Origin: Lophius americanus
Lineage: Eukaryota > Chordata > Actinopteri > Lophiiformes > Lophiidae
Length of the DNA stretch: 64,000 nucleotides
Assembly (NCBI GenBank): GCA_037951165.1
Contig: JBBDHG010000024.1
Span: forward strand, 5,175,001 to 5,239,000
Reading direction: 5' to 3'
Shown piece after piece: positions 25,408-38,470 of the stretch. Position numbers and translations under genes: made by a program. Below the pieces are notes generated by a model. That model was not told where the DNA came from. It did not search any database and saw only the letters and a program-made list of their open reading frames with translations. Positions within the stretch are counted from its first letter, which is position 1; the number at the start of each line of letters is the position of its first letter.

Positions 25408-25720
25408 GATTTACACCGATCATCCAAAACATTAAAACAAGCTGTATCATATTGAGTTGGTTTCCTTGATTCCTTGTCTTCTCTTAGAATAGTTATTAAC
25501 TTTTCCAGCAAATTGTTCTACAGCTGCTCTTCTTTGGGATCAGAAGCCACGGGCTAAGCCTTCATAAGACCCTGTTGCTGGTTCCCCAGTTGTCCTTCGT
25601 TAGACTACTTTAGTACCGCTGCAGACGAAGAATGTCAAAAAGGACCAACAGTTCTGGAGCTGCTCAGTCATCTAGCCAACACAATTATGGCCTTGTAAAA
25701 TTCACACAGACCAGTGTAGA
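25408..25720 (-). mobile_element. Second Tc1-family relic, internally deleted
   Basis: TTTACACCGATCATCCAAAA, then CATTAAAAC at 25410-25440, is the terminal repeat of a second fish Tc1 family. It is followed directly by decayed antisense sequence for the transposase N-terminal DNA-binding region (for example GTTCTACAGCTGCTCTTCTT and CTGCTCAGTCATCTAGCC). The catalytic domain is missing. Confidence 0.65.
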
Positions 25721-28700
25721 TTTTAATCCGGTTACGGATCAGTTAGCAGTACAGACTTAATGTAATACTCTTATAAAATAAAAAGTAATGATGACACTGT
25801 TAGCTAGTTTTAAATGAAATCAAAGTCAGAGCAATGTGATGTAACTCACCTCTGAGTCTGTTGAGCTCATGGCCGATTATTTCAACAACATAATACAGTT
25901 ACTGGACCGAAACTGACAAAGAGCAACACATGTGTGAAAAAGGGATGCCAGCGGATATGTCAACAGCAGCTGTGCACACCAATGGAAACAGAACACCTTC
26001 TTCGGTTTCAGAGGTCACCAGAGACGATGCAGCGCTCTGATGTCAGACAAGTGAATTAACACTTTTGCGGAGGAATGTGTCGCTCTTTGAGAGCACGCCA
26101 AGATGAAGAGGCGTATGACCGTCTCCTTTGGCAAGGCTGATCAAACTCTCAGCTATTAATCCTTGACACGGTGAATAACAATTATTTATTAGCGGAGATA
26201 AAACAGAATGACAAATTACACATAGAAAAGAGGCAAACGTACAAACGATGGTACAGTGAGTGTGACAGGGAACAAAAATTGAAAAGGAATAAAGTAAAAG
26301 GGAAAGTACTGTTGAGATGTAACAAGCCTTTTTATAGATTCTAAGGCCTGCCTTCATAATCATAAACTTAGAAATAGAAACCACCTGTTGGATGGAGACA
26401 CGAAAGAGTGGCATGTAGGCCCCTGATGGGAATTGAAAACAGACAAACAGCCTAATACACTTACACAGTTATAAATAAGCAGCTGGATTGCTGGTAAAAA
26501 TAGTAGTTTTTAGAACAGGAGGTTGGTTGTTCAAAACTCAATCAGTGCAAGCCTCCACTAAAGAGCCCCAAGCTATATACAGACTCTAGAGAATAAATAA
26601 GGGCCATGTCATTACTGGGGTAAACACGGTGACAAGGACATACTGATGAGGAATGTTACGACAATGTGGACGAGGATTTAAGGACTTGAGGAGGAAGGAA
26701 TCAAATCAGTACTCCTGAGGAAACCTGTAACAGCTAAAATCCCTAAGACTAAACTGAAAACAGATACCTCCCCCAACTCACTGACAAAGTCCCATCCGAA
26801 AAAATGCTGGTCGACATAAACCAAGCCCGTCTCACTATCCCTGCTACCAATTTTATGGAAACCAATGCACTCACTACTACAAAAATTATCCCAGAGTTAC
26901 TTGGGTGTAAAACCAAGGGAGGCACATGCACGCCATGGAGAAGCCAAGATCAACAAAGTCAGAGTCACAGTGACAGTCACTTCAGAAAGAGGGATGTAAA
27001 ATAAATTGAATGAAACGATGACCATATAGATTTTTACAGAGTATTGACTGTCCACAGAGCGTTCAGGAGCAGCAGAGGCAAATGAATAAATGGCTGCCAG
27101 GGAATAAGGGAATAACAGCATAAGAAAAGGCCCGTCCACTGCGGCGACTGAGCACTAATGGAGGATCCACAGCTTCTAACAACCTGCTTCTCATCACCAT
27201 GGGAGATTCTCTCAGGCATCATAGTGGCAAATTTGAATAAACACATGGCTCAGTACAAACTAAGCCCCTTAACATATACCGTAATAGATTACAAAAATAT
27301 ATGGGTACTAACATTTGATCTTAACATAATGATCATCTCATCATAATCTGTCATGAAGCATTTGTGCTATCCTGCTAACAGTCAGATAAACAACAAAACA
27401 AAAAAAACGATGCTAAACATGTACTCTTTAATCAATCATGCTGTACAAACAATTACTTCCTAAACATACCAGTAATGAGAAAATCAACATCTGTTGAATG
27501 TTTTTCTAGTTAATATGCTTTATATCTGAATGACTGGTCCGGTTTTGCGTCTTATGTATCAACAAGATGGTTACTAAACAGGCAGAGAATTGAAACACAG
27601 AGCTGCATTCAGACTGTCTGCTCATCAATCATGCACTGAGAGAGAGGATAATGGCTGGGCTTCAGAAAATGAGAAAACTGATGAAAGAAACAGCAAAAGA
27701 GAGATCCCTACATAAAACTAAAGTGGACAAACAGTGGATGAAGGCAACTGAGTTGATGGCAGTGGCGCTGACACCTGTGGCAACGTTCCTAATTTTGCCG
27801 GCATCAGAACACAACCAGCTAAATGTGTTCGAAAGGGAAAACAACAGACTTAATCAGATTTTCCCACTGTTGCCACCAACAGCCATCTAAAGATCTACAC
27901 ATGTGGGGAGAAATGTCAAGGAGAACGTTTCAGATAAACTCCTGCTTCATGACCAGGGAGTGTAAAAGAGCTCAAATAGACATAACAAATGAGGATAAGG
28001 TATAAATGATGGAGGCAGGCTGCACAATTAATCAAATTTAGAATCTCGTTGTGAATTTGGCTTTTCACTCGCTCAATTAAATAGACATGATGGAGTGATA
28101 CTGATGTTTAAACACAATGAAAAAAATCAATCACTCCCTAAACTACAGACTGGAGGACCAGAAAGTGTGGAACGGATTATCACCTACTATCTGGGATAGA
28201 TTTGTTTTTCGGACAATTCTTATCAAACAAGAACAAATCATAGTGTAATTAATAGTTAAAAAACTAATGCAACTAAGTGGTTAATCACTCGAAAACACAC
28301 GATTAAGTGCCGTATAGACTCAGACAGCCAAAAGAAACCCTGTACGAACAACTCTGCATCTATCCAGCTCACAGGGACAGACTGAAATTACCAATGTCAT
28401 CATTCTCCGTTTTGCCAAAAATATGGGACTTTGAGTGACCACGGCTTCAAGAAAATGTTGAATTCCCTGAACAATTGTATGTGAGCCCGTCACGCAACTA
28501 TTTTTTGTAAGTGCGAAAAGTAAAGGGGATATAGAGAAGGGGAAGTTGAGTACTTCGTTGTTACATTTTGCAAGAATTGTAACTAGAGATAAAAAAAAAT
28601 GGCGCATAACAATTACAGTTTCAAGGCCATCTCGCCCTCTCTGCAGTGTCCCGGTGCTGAGGTATGTATCAGTGTCATTAATGAGTATCTCAGTGGAGGG

Positions 28701-30190
28701 AATAGATTGTAGTTAATTTTCACAACCTTCTATCAACCATGAAAAGGAGCCTTATTTACTTCCTGTCTACTTCATGTACTCTCATCTCTAAATACTTGGC
28801 ACAATAAGATGGAGATCTTTGACTATGAGTTAAAGCCAAAGGTTTCAAAGTGATAAAAGCTCTTTTGCCAGCTATATATGGCAGATACGGAGCGAACATT
28901 TCCAAACGCCCACACTTCTTTAATCTTTCAGAGAGCAATAATCCTGAGACAAATTCATTTGAGAGCTTTTCCGCTTTTTATCAAAAACTGAAGTGAGTAA
29001 ATTTTACTCTCCAAAGTGAGTACAATTTGGAGATGTCTCTGTGAATATACAGAATATAATATTCCCAACTGCGTTTTTTCAGTGTATAATCAGCTCAAAA
29101 TAAGTTTTTTTTTTTTTAATATAAGCTTAGAAAAAGCCCTTAATATCTTCAGTGGAAGCGGTTCACCTTCCATAAGAGTTGCCAGTTTGTGCCCCGTGTT
29201 TGTACAATAGCCTAGAACAGACAAACCAAACACTGGCTCTAGAGAGGTATCTTTTTATCAATCTAAGAAAAAGACACATATTTTCCTCAGCATATCTCCA
29301 ATCTATGAGACTAAATGCCGAGAATATAATAAATAAATGTTTTCCTATGACCATCATTACCTTTATTAACCGTTAGCTTTTATTAGCATGCAAGGCAGCG
29401 AGCTACCATTAGCAATAAAACACTACAACAATGTGAAACATTATATATTATTTTAAATGTTAGCTTTGACTTTCTTTGACTTTCAGTTTCAGACTAAATA
29501 ATAAAACACAAAATGGTTATTTTAAAAATATCTATCTAAAATAACCTCATCACTTGAAGGAGTACTTGCTGCGTTTCTGGACAATGACATAATTTTGACA
29601 TCATAGCCATCCACCACTCTTGGTTAGGGAGGGCTGAGTTGAGCTGCACTGCCACACCAGTTGCTGTACTACACTTCACCATTAGATGAAACTAGATTTT
29701 ACTCACCTCATCTTTAAGTCACGGATATTTCTATATTACATACACAACTTTAATCCTTATCAGCACAGTTGTATGGATCTATATTTTTTAATAAGGACAT
29801 ATCTTGATTCAAAAATATTTTGAGATACTTACAAGTCTCAGTGGGAAACAATTGGATTAGTTTAATCTGAGTTAACTTTCTTTTTTTTCTTTTCTATTCT
29901 TCAGATAAATCTTCTAGTGAGCAAAGCATCTAAAAATGGGCACATAAATCACACTGGCTCTTTTTTGTGTGGAGAGGAAGCACAGACGTAAAGCTGCCTA
30001 ATCCTGGTTGATGGGTTCCCCGTATACAATCCAAAATGAGGGATTAGACCTAGCTGCCCAATGAGAGGAAACTCTGCAGTGAATAAGATTTTGTTTTAGA
30101 AATAATAACAAATATAACATGTAAACATTATAACATGTATCTGTTAGTTGAAATGAAAATACACCCTGCACCCTGTTTGTGCGCTTCTTT
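25721..30190. other. No recognised gene
   Basis: AT-rich intron. A short repeat fragment at 27345-27410 (ATCCTGCTAACAGTCAGATA) belongs to the group described at 24.1 kb. Frames of up to 123 codons here are not protein-like. Confidence 0.45.
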
Positions 30191-30192
30191 AT

Positions 30193-30243
30193 ACTCATGT
30201 ACATCTATCTGTCTTCCATGAAGACAGATAGATGTACATGAGT
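30193..30243. repeat. Perfect inverted repeat, 24-bp arms, 3-nt loop
   Basis: Left arm 30193-30216 and right arm 30220-30243 are exact reverse complements separated by CAT. This is the longest foldback in the window. Confidence 0.97.
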
Positions 30244-30724
30244 TTTACGTCTACATTTCATTTAACGGAGGGTTTAACAATTCCCCCTCTAATAGATCTC
30301 ATGAGATGGCTGGGAGTGCCACTTTGAGCTGGGATCTGCTTGAGGTTTTTGCTTACTCATGTGGGAATTGTTAACAATAACGAATAAAGAGTACCTGCTC
30401 TGATAGGCCTAGAAGAGCGAGTTCATTGATGTGCTCGGGACAGCGAAGGCTAACTGTACTGAGTTTTCCAATACCTCAGTAGAACTCCTTTATCTTCAAT
30501 TCATGCTGGTCCAGATTTCTCCCCCACCCACAAAAAAATACAGAGGTGTAACTTTGTGTAGCCCCTGGCCTTACAGCCTACTTTAAGCTAGTTTGATAAG
30601 AAAAACACAAGTTTAGTTTTTCTTCACATTTCAGAGGTAGTGGAGGCAAACAATGTGGCCATACTTTCAATTCGATTCAAATAAACTTCTCAAATATGTA
30701 AATATGTTTGCATATCATCCCCAT

Positions 30725-30850
30725 GCTTTTGTAGGTTCCCCTCCGGCTTCCTCCCACAGTCCACAAACAATATAGGTGAATTGGTGACTCTAAATTACCC
30801 ATAGGCATGGATATGAGCATGAATGGATGTTTGTCTCTGAAGTGTTTGCT
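30725..30850 (+). repeat. Dispersed ~290-bp fish retroposon, partial
   Basis: CCTCCGGCTTCCTCCCACAG, GGTGAATTGGTGACTCTAAA and GAATGGATGTTTGTCTCT are diagnostic of the family also at 19.9 and 37.1 kb. Confidence 0.75.
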
Positions 30851-32648
30851 GTGATGACATAGACATCTATTCAGCCAGCAAAAAGCCTCTTTCATCATAT
30901 CCAACCAGTTTCCTTTCTCCCTGAGGAACGTTGATCTCTTTCCAAAGCTCCATGATGACTCTGCACCAGTAGGTGGCACCAAGTCTCTTCCAGGCTGCAG
31001 CTATATTCAGTAGCAACTTCAGACGCACCTGCAAAGAGCTGATAGACATAAATAATAATAAAATAATAATATAATAATAAGAACCGTCACTTCTGTATTT
31101 GAATTACACTGCTGTCAGTCTCAGGTGGAGCCATCCTTCAGCCGATCCTCAGTATGCGTGCAGAGACAGAATTAAAGCACAGATATACTGTGATGCTACT
31201 GTCTGTTATTTTGTCTGCTGTGGTTAAGACTTTGCTAATGTGTGATCGTGTGCCAGAAGAAATGTGCCACCTACTGTCTTCTGAATCAACCCATTCCGCT
31301 TGAAAGACAACGCTTTTACACGGACAATCACCACAACTCTATGCTATGCACCAAATGCAAAATAAAACAGTTAATTAAGCATGTCCGCTGACCCCCTGTC
31401 AAGAAAATGTCTCTAAAAGGGATTCATCAGATTTAATGGACATTGGCTCACATTATAAATCACGGGGAGGTAACCCAAAGTCATCCACCACCCCACCATA
31501 CACAGACAGACATTATCTCTTAAGCCATTAACAAATTAGCAATTTAAAATACACAGTGAGCTGCGTGAAGTCAATATCGAAGAAACTGTATCAAGTATGC
31601 GAAAAATTCTCAATCACCATCTCTAATGTAGTGATCTCAGGTGCATCCTCCAACACCAATATACAAAAACAGCAGCTGTTGTGTCTGCAGATGAGCTGGG
31701 ATGACATGTCAACAGGCAATCTAATACATTATAATGCACCAACATTGAACCTGTCACATTATCCTACCTGTTCAATATAAAACTGTATTAACTATAATTA
31801 TTGTATCATAAAATAATTACTTTTTTTTTAATACTTAATCATTTGAATAAACTTAAAGTAATAGCCCTCACTCTCAACTGCAAGCGGTAAAGCAGTATAG
31901 AAAGCACCGATAGTTTAGTGAACAACTGATGAAAAATGCTTAAGTGAAATTAATTTAAAAATGAGTAAATTTGGCTCTGATGTAGATGCATCTGTTTTGA
32001 CTTGTTCAATGTTTTAACCACACTATGTATGTGGTTGCAGGGATTATCCAGATATTTCTGATATTTGAAATCAAAACCACAAATTTATGATTTATTCCTG
32101 TGAAATAGTATGTGGCAAGTTTCCCTTTTACCAACAGATGAAGTCCTCACCGAATGGATGGTGAGATGTTATTAAGTCATAGTCAGGGGCAGTCTGTTAA
32201 CTCACTGGCTCAAATCAGAGTAGCATGCATCCATCTTGAGGTCAGTTTTCTCTGCTGACCTGATTACCTCAGGCAGCTCTTTCCATAACTTTGGGCTTTT
32301 AACTGCAGATGCTTTATCTCTTCTCGCTCTCAACCGCACTGCAGAGAAAGATGGAAGACCTCTCTCCATGGATATCAGGCTACCAACTGGCCAGTATCCA
32401 ACTAAGATCTAGGTTTGTGGAACTGGCATTTCCACAACCTAGATCTTTGGTTGAAGCAGGTGAAGACGCTATTCCCTTGAGCCAAGATGTGAGGAGATGA
32501 AGGCACATGAAGTTGTCTCTTTGTCTTTGAAAGATATAAATACTGTATACCTGACAATAAACAAATGTCTTTCACAAAGAGGTATTAATGTGAAACTAAA
32601 TCTTATTTATAATAATATATACATATTAAGTCTTGAGTTGGTTTTCAG
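30851..32648. other. No recognised gene
   Basis: An imperfect AAT run lies at 31050-31080 and a near-perfect foldback at 32404-32447. Otherwise unrecognised. Confidence 0.45.
32404..32447. repeat. Near-perfect inverted repeat
   Basis: AAGATCTAGGTTTGTGGAA (32404-32422) pairs with 32430-32447, with one extra T in the left arm and a 7-nt loop. Confidence 0.9.
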
Positions 32649-32652
32649 GTGC

Positions 32653-34240
32653 AATAATAATAATAATAATAATAATAATGCATATTATTTATAACGCACT
32701 TTACATTTGGATCAAATCTCAAAGTGCTATAAGGTAAAAGAAGATAAAAGCTTCAATAAAAAAGTATAATAATAATTATATAAAAATATGACCAAAAAGC
32801 AGCAATGTTAATTAAACTATAGGTTCTGCAAAAACGGAAAGTTTTAAGTCCTTTTTTAAAAGTCTTTGTTGTCTGTGGAGGCCTCAGATTGTCAGGGAGA
32901 GCATTCCACAGACGAGGGGCAGCAGAACAGAAGGACCGATCACCCATGGTACTGAGCTTAGTCCGGGGAAGGAGGAGGCGGTATGAGTGGGTAGAACGGA
33001 GGGATCGTGTTGAGGTCAGTGGGGTGAGTAGTTCTTTTATGTAGGGGGGTGCATTGCCAGGGATGCACTGGTGAGTGAGGAAAGAGATCTTATAATAAAT
33101 CCTGGTGGAGATGGGAAGCCAATGAAGGGAATTAGTTACAGTTATCCAGTCTGGAGGAGACAACGCATGGACCAGCTTTCAAGCATCACTCACGGTGAGT
33201 GAAGAAGGAAGTTTGGAAATATTTCTGAGATGGTGAAAGGAGATCTCTGCATTCAAAAGTGAGTTGAGTGTTGAATCTTATACCAAGGTTGTAGACAGAT
33301 GAAGAGAGGAGAATGTCGTTACCAGAGACGGTAATGCTGGTTATGGAGAAAGACTGGATCTGATGTGGGGTGCCAATTAAAATTGCTTCGCTTTTTGAGC
33401 TGTTCATCTGGAGAAAGTTGTTTTTCATCCACACCTTTATCTCCTCAAGACAAGCGCGGAGAGCTGACGGGGGAGATGATGATGACAATGAGGATGGAGA
33501 GGCTGCGGAGGAACATGTGTCAGTTTTTATGTAGATATTGCGTAGTAATGGAATGAGAGTCCATATTGACTGATGAAACGACCAAGGGGGAGCATGTACA
33601 GTATGAAGAGAATGGGACCAAGGACTGATCCCTGGGAACCCCACAGGTGACGGTGTGTGTCCGGGACTTTGAACTACCACAGGAAATGTAATCTGTTCTG
33701 TCGGTGAAGTAGGTTTGAAACCAGTTTAGGGCGGTAGCAGTGAGTCCAATGGTGTGATGTAGGTTGTGTAGGAGTATTCGATGGTCAACTGTGTCAGCAG
33801 ACAAATCAAAGAGAATCAGTTCATCGGGGAAGGTGAACCAGCATCTGCTGCTCTCCATAGGTCATTTGTGACCCTAAGAAGAACTGTTTCTGTGCTGCGG
33901 AGCCGAATCAAGACTGAAAAGTTTGAAAGAGGTTGTTATATTTGAGGTGGTCCTGGAGGTGGGCAGCAACTACTTTTTCCAGTACCTTGGAGAGGAATGT
34001 GAGTTTGGAAAAGTGCCTGTAATTTGCAGAAAATTCTGGATCGAGAGTGGGTTTTTTGAGGAGTGGTCTGATTATGGCGGCTTTTAGGGCAGAAGGAACA
34101 AAGCCAGCCTGGAGGGATTGATTTATTACAGCGGTGATCAGGGGACAGGTGGAAGAGATGTTAGTTTTCACCGGGGCCGTAGGAAAGGGGTCGAGGGCAC
34201 AGGTGGAGGGTTTCCTCCACTTCCTCTGCAATGGTTAATA
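32653..34240 (-). mobile_element. L2-like LINE relic, longest copy
   Basis: The antisense element ends at its 3' side in an AAT run (32653-32679). Minus-strand protein blocks in order: STCALDPFPTA...AAIIRPLLKKP and SKVLEKVVAAHLQDHL (34.2-33.9 kb), LFDLSADTVDHRILLHNLHH and RTDYISCGSSKSRTHTVTCG (33.8-33.6 kb), NNFLQMNSSKSEAILIG (33.4 kb), and SLHWLPISTRIYYKI with RLWNALPDNLR (33.1-32.9 kb). Frame shifts are present and the catalytic YADD is lost near 33.54 kb. No endonuclease domain was found, so it is also 5'-truncated. Confidence 0.88.
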
Positions 34241-34727
34241 TTCATGTCACTTGTGGTCAACAAATTGCATGGGGACAGGACAAGCAACCCGTTGTGAAAC
34301 TGGAATAATGAAAGAAGTATATGTGGCCGAATCTTAATATGAAAGACATTGATTTTAATAGACTGCAGGGATAATTGTCTCTGAGACTGTTGGGATCGCC
34401 TCAGCCATGTGGCAGGGTGACTCATTTGCAAATATGCAATATCCTGCACCAATGAGGAAGTGGGTCCTACATTGAGTTGCAAATGATCTATGCTTTATTA
34501 GCATGGGAAGTAAGAAAAATCCAACACAGCCTTTGAGCTACATGTGTTGTTTTGTCCAGAGAGAATGGTCATTGCTCTATCTTTCCCCTCCCATCTGTCT
34601 CTGTATTTGTTTTCATCTGATGCATACAAACAAATTGCAAAAGTTCTCAGCTTTCAAGTTTGTTGAATTCCAATAACTTCTTGGTTAGAGTTTAGAGAAG
34701 AGGCAGACTCTGAATCGTTGTGTAGAC
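34241..34727. other. Spacer between two antisense LINE relics
   Basis: No gene or repeat recognised. Confidence 0.4.
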
Positions 34728-37033
34728 GAATCAGAATCAGAATCAGAATCAGAATCAGCTTTATGGCCATGTATACGCAAACAAGGAATTTGACTCCGGT
34801 TAACTGAGCTCTACGAACGCCATATAAATAATTTAAAATTAAATGGACATGGTAATAATCAAATAAACAAGCTATAAACAAATGTAGATGCTCTTGTGTA
34901 CAGGCTATATACATTTAAATATATATGTATTGATATGTATATATAAATATATATGACAGTGCAAAGATGTAAGAGTAATGACAGTTGGAGGTAGTAATTG
35001 TGTAATGAGGGGATCCAGGTTATTGTACAACAATGAAACTGGTTTGATTGTTGGTCAGGTTGATGGCATGTGGGTAGAAACTGTTTTTGTGTCTGGTAGT
35101 TTTGGCTAACAGTGTTCTGTAGCGTATGCCAGAGGGTAAAGTTGAAACAGGTTGTGTCCGGGCTGTGGGGGGTCTGCAGTGATCTTTCCTGCCCGTTTCC
35201 AGACTCTGGAGGTGTATAGGGCCTGGATGGAGGGAAAGGTTGGATCCGATGATTTTTTTCTGCAGATGTATTTGTCCTTTGTAGTCTCTTTCTGTCCTGT
35301 ATGGTAGCAGATCCAAACCAAACAGTGATATGCAGAGAACAGACTGGATTACTGCACTGTAAAACTTGATCAGCAGCACCTGAGGCAGGTTGAGTTTTGA
35401 GTTTGTTAAGCTGGCGTAGGAAGTACATCCTCTGCTGGGTCTTGTTGATAATTTTGTCTGTGTTGGATGTCCACTTAAGGTGCTGAGAGATTGTAGTTCC
35501 AAGGAACATGTAGGATTCCACAGCAGACGCGCTGTGGGCCCCCCGTGCTGATTGTGCTGGTGGAGGATGATATTGTACCCAGCCTCACCTGCTCTCCGGT
35601 CCATCAGAAAGTCTGTTATCCACTGACAGGGGGAGGCTGGTACAGCGAGCTGCAGGAGTTTGGAGCAGAGTGTTCCTGGTACAATTGTGTTGAACGCTGA
35701 ACTGAAGTCCACAAACAGGATCCTTGCCTATGTCTCTGGAGAGTCAAGATGTTGCAGGATGAATTGCAGTCCTGTGTTGACTGCATCATCCACTGATCTG
35801 TTTGCCCGGGGGGTCCAGCAGGAGGACTGTGATGTCCTTCAGGTGGGACAAGACCATTCTCTCAAAGGATTTCATGACCACAGGCGTCAGGGCGACTGGT
35901 CTGTAGTCATTTAATCCTGTGATGGCGGATTTCTTGGGGACTGGGATGATGGTGGTGCGTTTGAAGCATGAGGGGATTTCACATAGCTCCAGTGATCTAT
36001 TAAAAATCTGTGTGAAGATGGGGCCAGCTGATCAGAACAGGCTTTCAGGCAGGAAGGGGACACGCCGTCTGGGCCTGGAGCCTTTCTGATCTTTAGTCTC
36101 TGAAACAGCTTCCTCACCTCCGTCTCACAGGTTCTAAGCTTTGGGTCAGTGGGGAGGCGTGTGATGGGGGCAGGGGGTGTTGATAGTTCAGAGCGGGTGT
36201 CGAACCTGCAAAAAAAACTTATTCAGCTCGTCAGCCAGTTGAAAGCTCTCCACAGCAGAGGATGTTGGTTCCTGTCCTCTCCACACCGACGCTTGGTCGT
36301 TGGCTGAAAAATAGTTTTTCAGCTTTTCAGAGTAGTAATTCTTTGCTGCTCTGACCTCCCTGGTCAGTGTTTCTGGCCTGCTTGTGCAGGACTCTGTCAC
36401 CACTCCTGTAAGCTTCCTCCTTGGTCTGACAAAGCTGCCTGAGTTTGGCAGTAAACCAGGGTTTATTGTTATTGTAAGTGCAGAAGGTTTTTGTTGGCAC
36501 ACGCATGTCCTCGCAAAAACTGATGTAAGCCGTCACAGTGTCAGTCAACTCATCCAGGTCGGAAGCAGCATCCTCAAACACACTCCAGTCAGTACAGTCA
36601 AAACAGGCCTTTGGCTCCAGCTTTGCCTCGTGGGTCCACCTCTTGACAGTCTTGACCACAGGCTTAGCAGATTTTAATTTCTGTCTGTAGGACGGGATGA
36701 GATGGACCATACAATGATCAGAGAGTCATCAAAGCGATATGCCGTACGGAGTCCCCGCTGACGCAGTTTAACTAGCGCACCAGCTCGCTTACCCCTCCGA
36801 CGTCTCCGGTAGGTCCCACAGAGAGCTGCTGCTCCTCCAACTAGAAGTTGACCCAGGTTAATTAATTGTTCGGGGAATTGTGCAAAAGTATTCCCAGTCG
36901 ATGATCGGATGTTTAAAAGTTCCAATCTGGAGTATGTCATCACAGAGGGATTACTGTAAACGGGACAAATAAACAAAAACAGACAAAGTACTAGAGAGCG
37001 CAGCACTGAGGCGACCTTCCGCGGCACCATCAC
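34728..37033 (-). mobile_element. Rex1/Babar-like LINE relic with two internal deletions
   Basis: Antisense element with a (TTCTGA)n 3' tail (34758-34728). Minus-strand blocks: RRRRRGKRAGALVKLRQRGL (36.8 kb) starts the first ORF. The frame then jumps near 36.73 kb straight to VHLIPSYRQKLKSAKPVVK. Next come NKPWFTAKLRQL, LKIRKAPGPDGVSPSCLKAC (36.1 kb), MDFSSAFNTIVPGTLCSKLL (35.7 kb), and after a second jump near 35.53 kb SYMFLGTTISQHLKW and the C-terminus (SLHITVWFGSAT). The first jump removes the endonuclease and the second removes the RT FADD box. Clade assignment is from memory. Confidence 0.82.
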
Positions 37034-37109
37034 GCCATCACTGAAACGTGGAAATTACCCTGTCAAAACAAATATTGCAGTGCAAAAATATCACATTGCA
37101 GGATGTTGT

Positions 37110-37380
37110 GCACAAAATGTTCTGGGTTCATACCAACTTCAGGCCTCGGGGACTTTCCTTTTTGGAGTCCGCATCATTTGATTCAGCTTGTGTTAGAATG
37201 GGTTCACTCTTAATTCTCCGACTTCCCACCACAATCCAAAAACTTTCACTGTCGGTGAATCACCTGTAAGGTGTACCCCGCCTCTCACCCAATACAGGAC
37301 GGAATTATGCTTCTACCCCTTCCCAGGATCGTTAGCAGGATAACGCTAAAAGATCATAATTGACTGAATGACACAAATAA
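37110..37380 (+). repeat. Dispersed ~290-bp fish retroposon, most complete sense copy
   Basis: The copy runs from TCTGGGTTCATACCAACTTC through CACCACAATCCAAAAACTTT and GGTGTACCCCGCCTCTCACC to a diverged 3' end AGGATAACGCTAAAAGATCA. It is heavily mutated. Confidence 0.65.
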
Positions 37381-38339
37381 TCACCTTCATCTCACAGTCG
37401 TTGGTTTAATTGAAAAGAAGTTTGAAGATGGATGCTAGAGAGCAAAGATGAATGATTCAATAGCTCCGTAAAACTTATCTCCTCTTGTTGTCAGCCTCTG
37501 TAACTGTAGGAAACATCCTTTAACCATCTGCAGTATTATGCGGAGGCCTGTGCGGCTGTCCAACCTGTCCAAGAACTGGAGGAACATATATTTTTTTAGT
37601 CTCTAATTTGTAATGATTGAAGTTAACATTTAAACCCCAAATAAAGAAAAAATATATATCCAATTTCTAAAAATAAAATAAAAATGAAATATAAATTAAA
37701 AAGTAATAATTTTTGACCCAGGATTGTGCTTGCAAGGCATTTGGTACAGAGATAGCTGAAAAACAGTGTTTTGCGTTAAAATATTATATATACAAGATAG
37801 ATTTAGTCGATTCATGTAAACCAAGTTTGGACTAAATCAGACTCAAGGTTACAAAATAGTATCAGGAGAACATTGTTTTTTCGTTTTATTCAGGCTTTCA
37901 CCCAGCGTTAGTTATAGTAAAACACCATTTTCTACAATCTACGATTACAACAGTCAAAAAGCAAGAAGGTAGAAGGTAGAGCTGAAAACTGACATGAAGG
38001 GTTCTATCTCCTGGGAAGCACACTGACTGTTTCTGTGAGGAAAAGGTTATAATCTTAAAGTGCACTCTGCTGCTGTCTATCTTGTTATATTAATCTAAAG
38101 GGTCTGTACTCTCCTATAACTCCCAGCCCCACCCCGCTGCACTCCCTTCTCACTCGATGATTGATTATCAGATTACTTAGTTTTAGCAGGCGGTGATTGT
38201 AATAAGATTACATACAAACTGTGAGTGGATTAAAAGCAAAGCATTAGTTAGGAAACCCTAACTAGCAGCTTTTTTTTTTGACACCGAAAACTAGTTGGAG
38301 CCACCCAAAGTTAAAACCCTGGTAGTGCGCCTGCTGCCC
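37381..38339. other. No recognised gene
   Basis: AT-rich DNA with no recognised content. Confidence 0.45.
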
Positions 38340-38470
38340 GGGCTGCAAGATATTGGAAATAAATGCCTTGGTTTAATATTTTTTTCTGCAATATTTTGAA
38401 ATAAGGAAAAAATGGACTGTGTCCTGTATTGTGACGATATTGATTCTCAAATGATTTATTGTACAGCCCT
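38340..38470. mobile_element. Short MITE, hAT-like ends
   Basis: The left end GGGCTGCAAGATATTGG and right end ATTTATTGTACAGCCC are imperfect inverted repeats about 130 bp apart. Internal ATATT and GTGACGATATTG motifs are typical of this fish MITE type. Confidence 0.5.
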
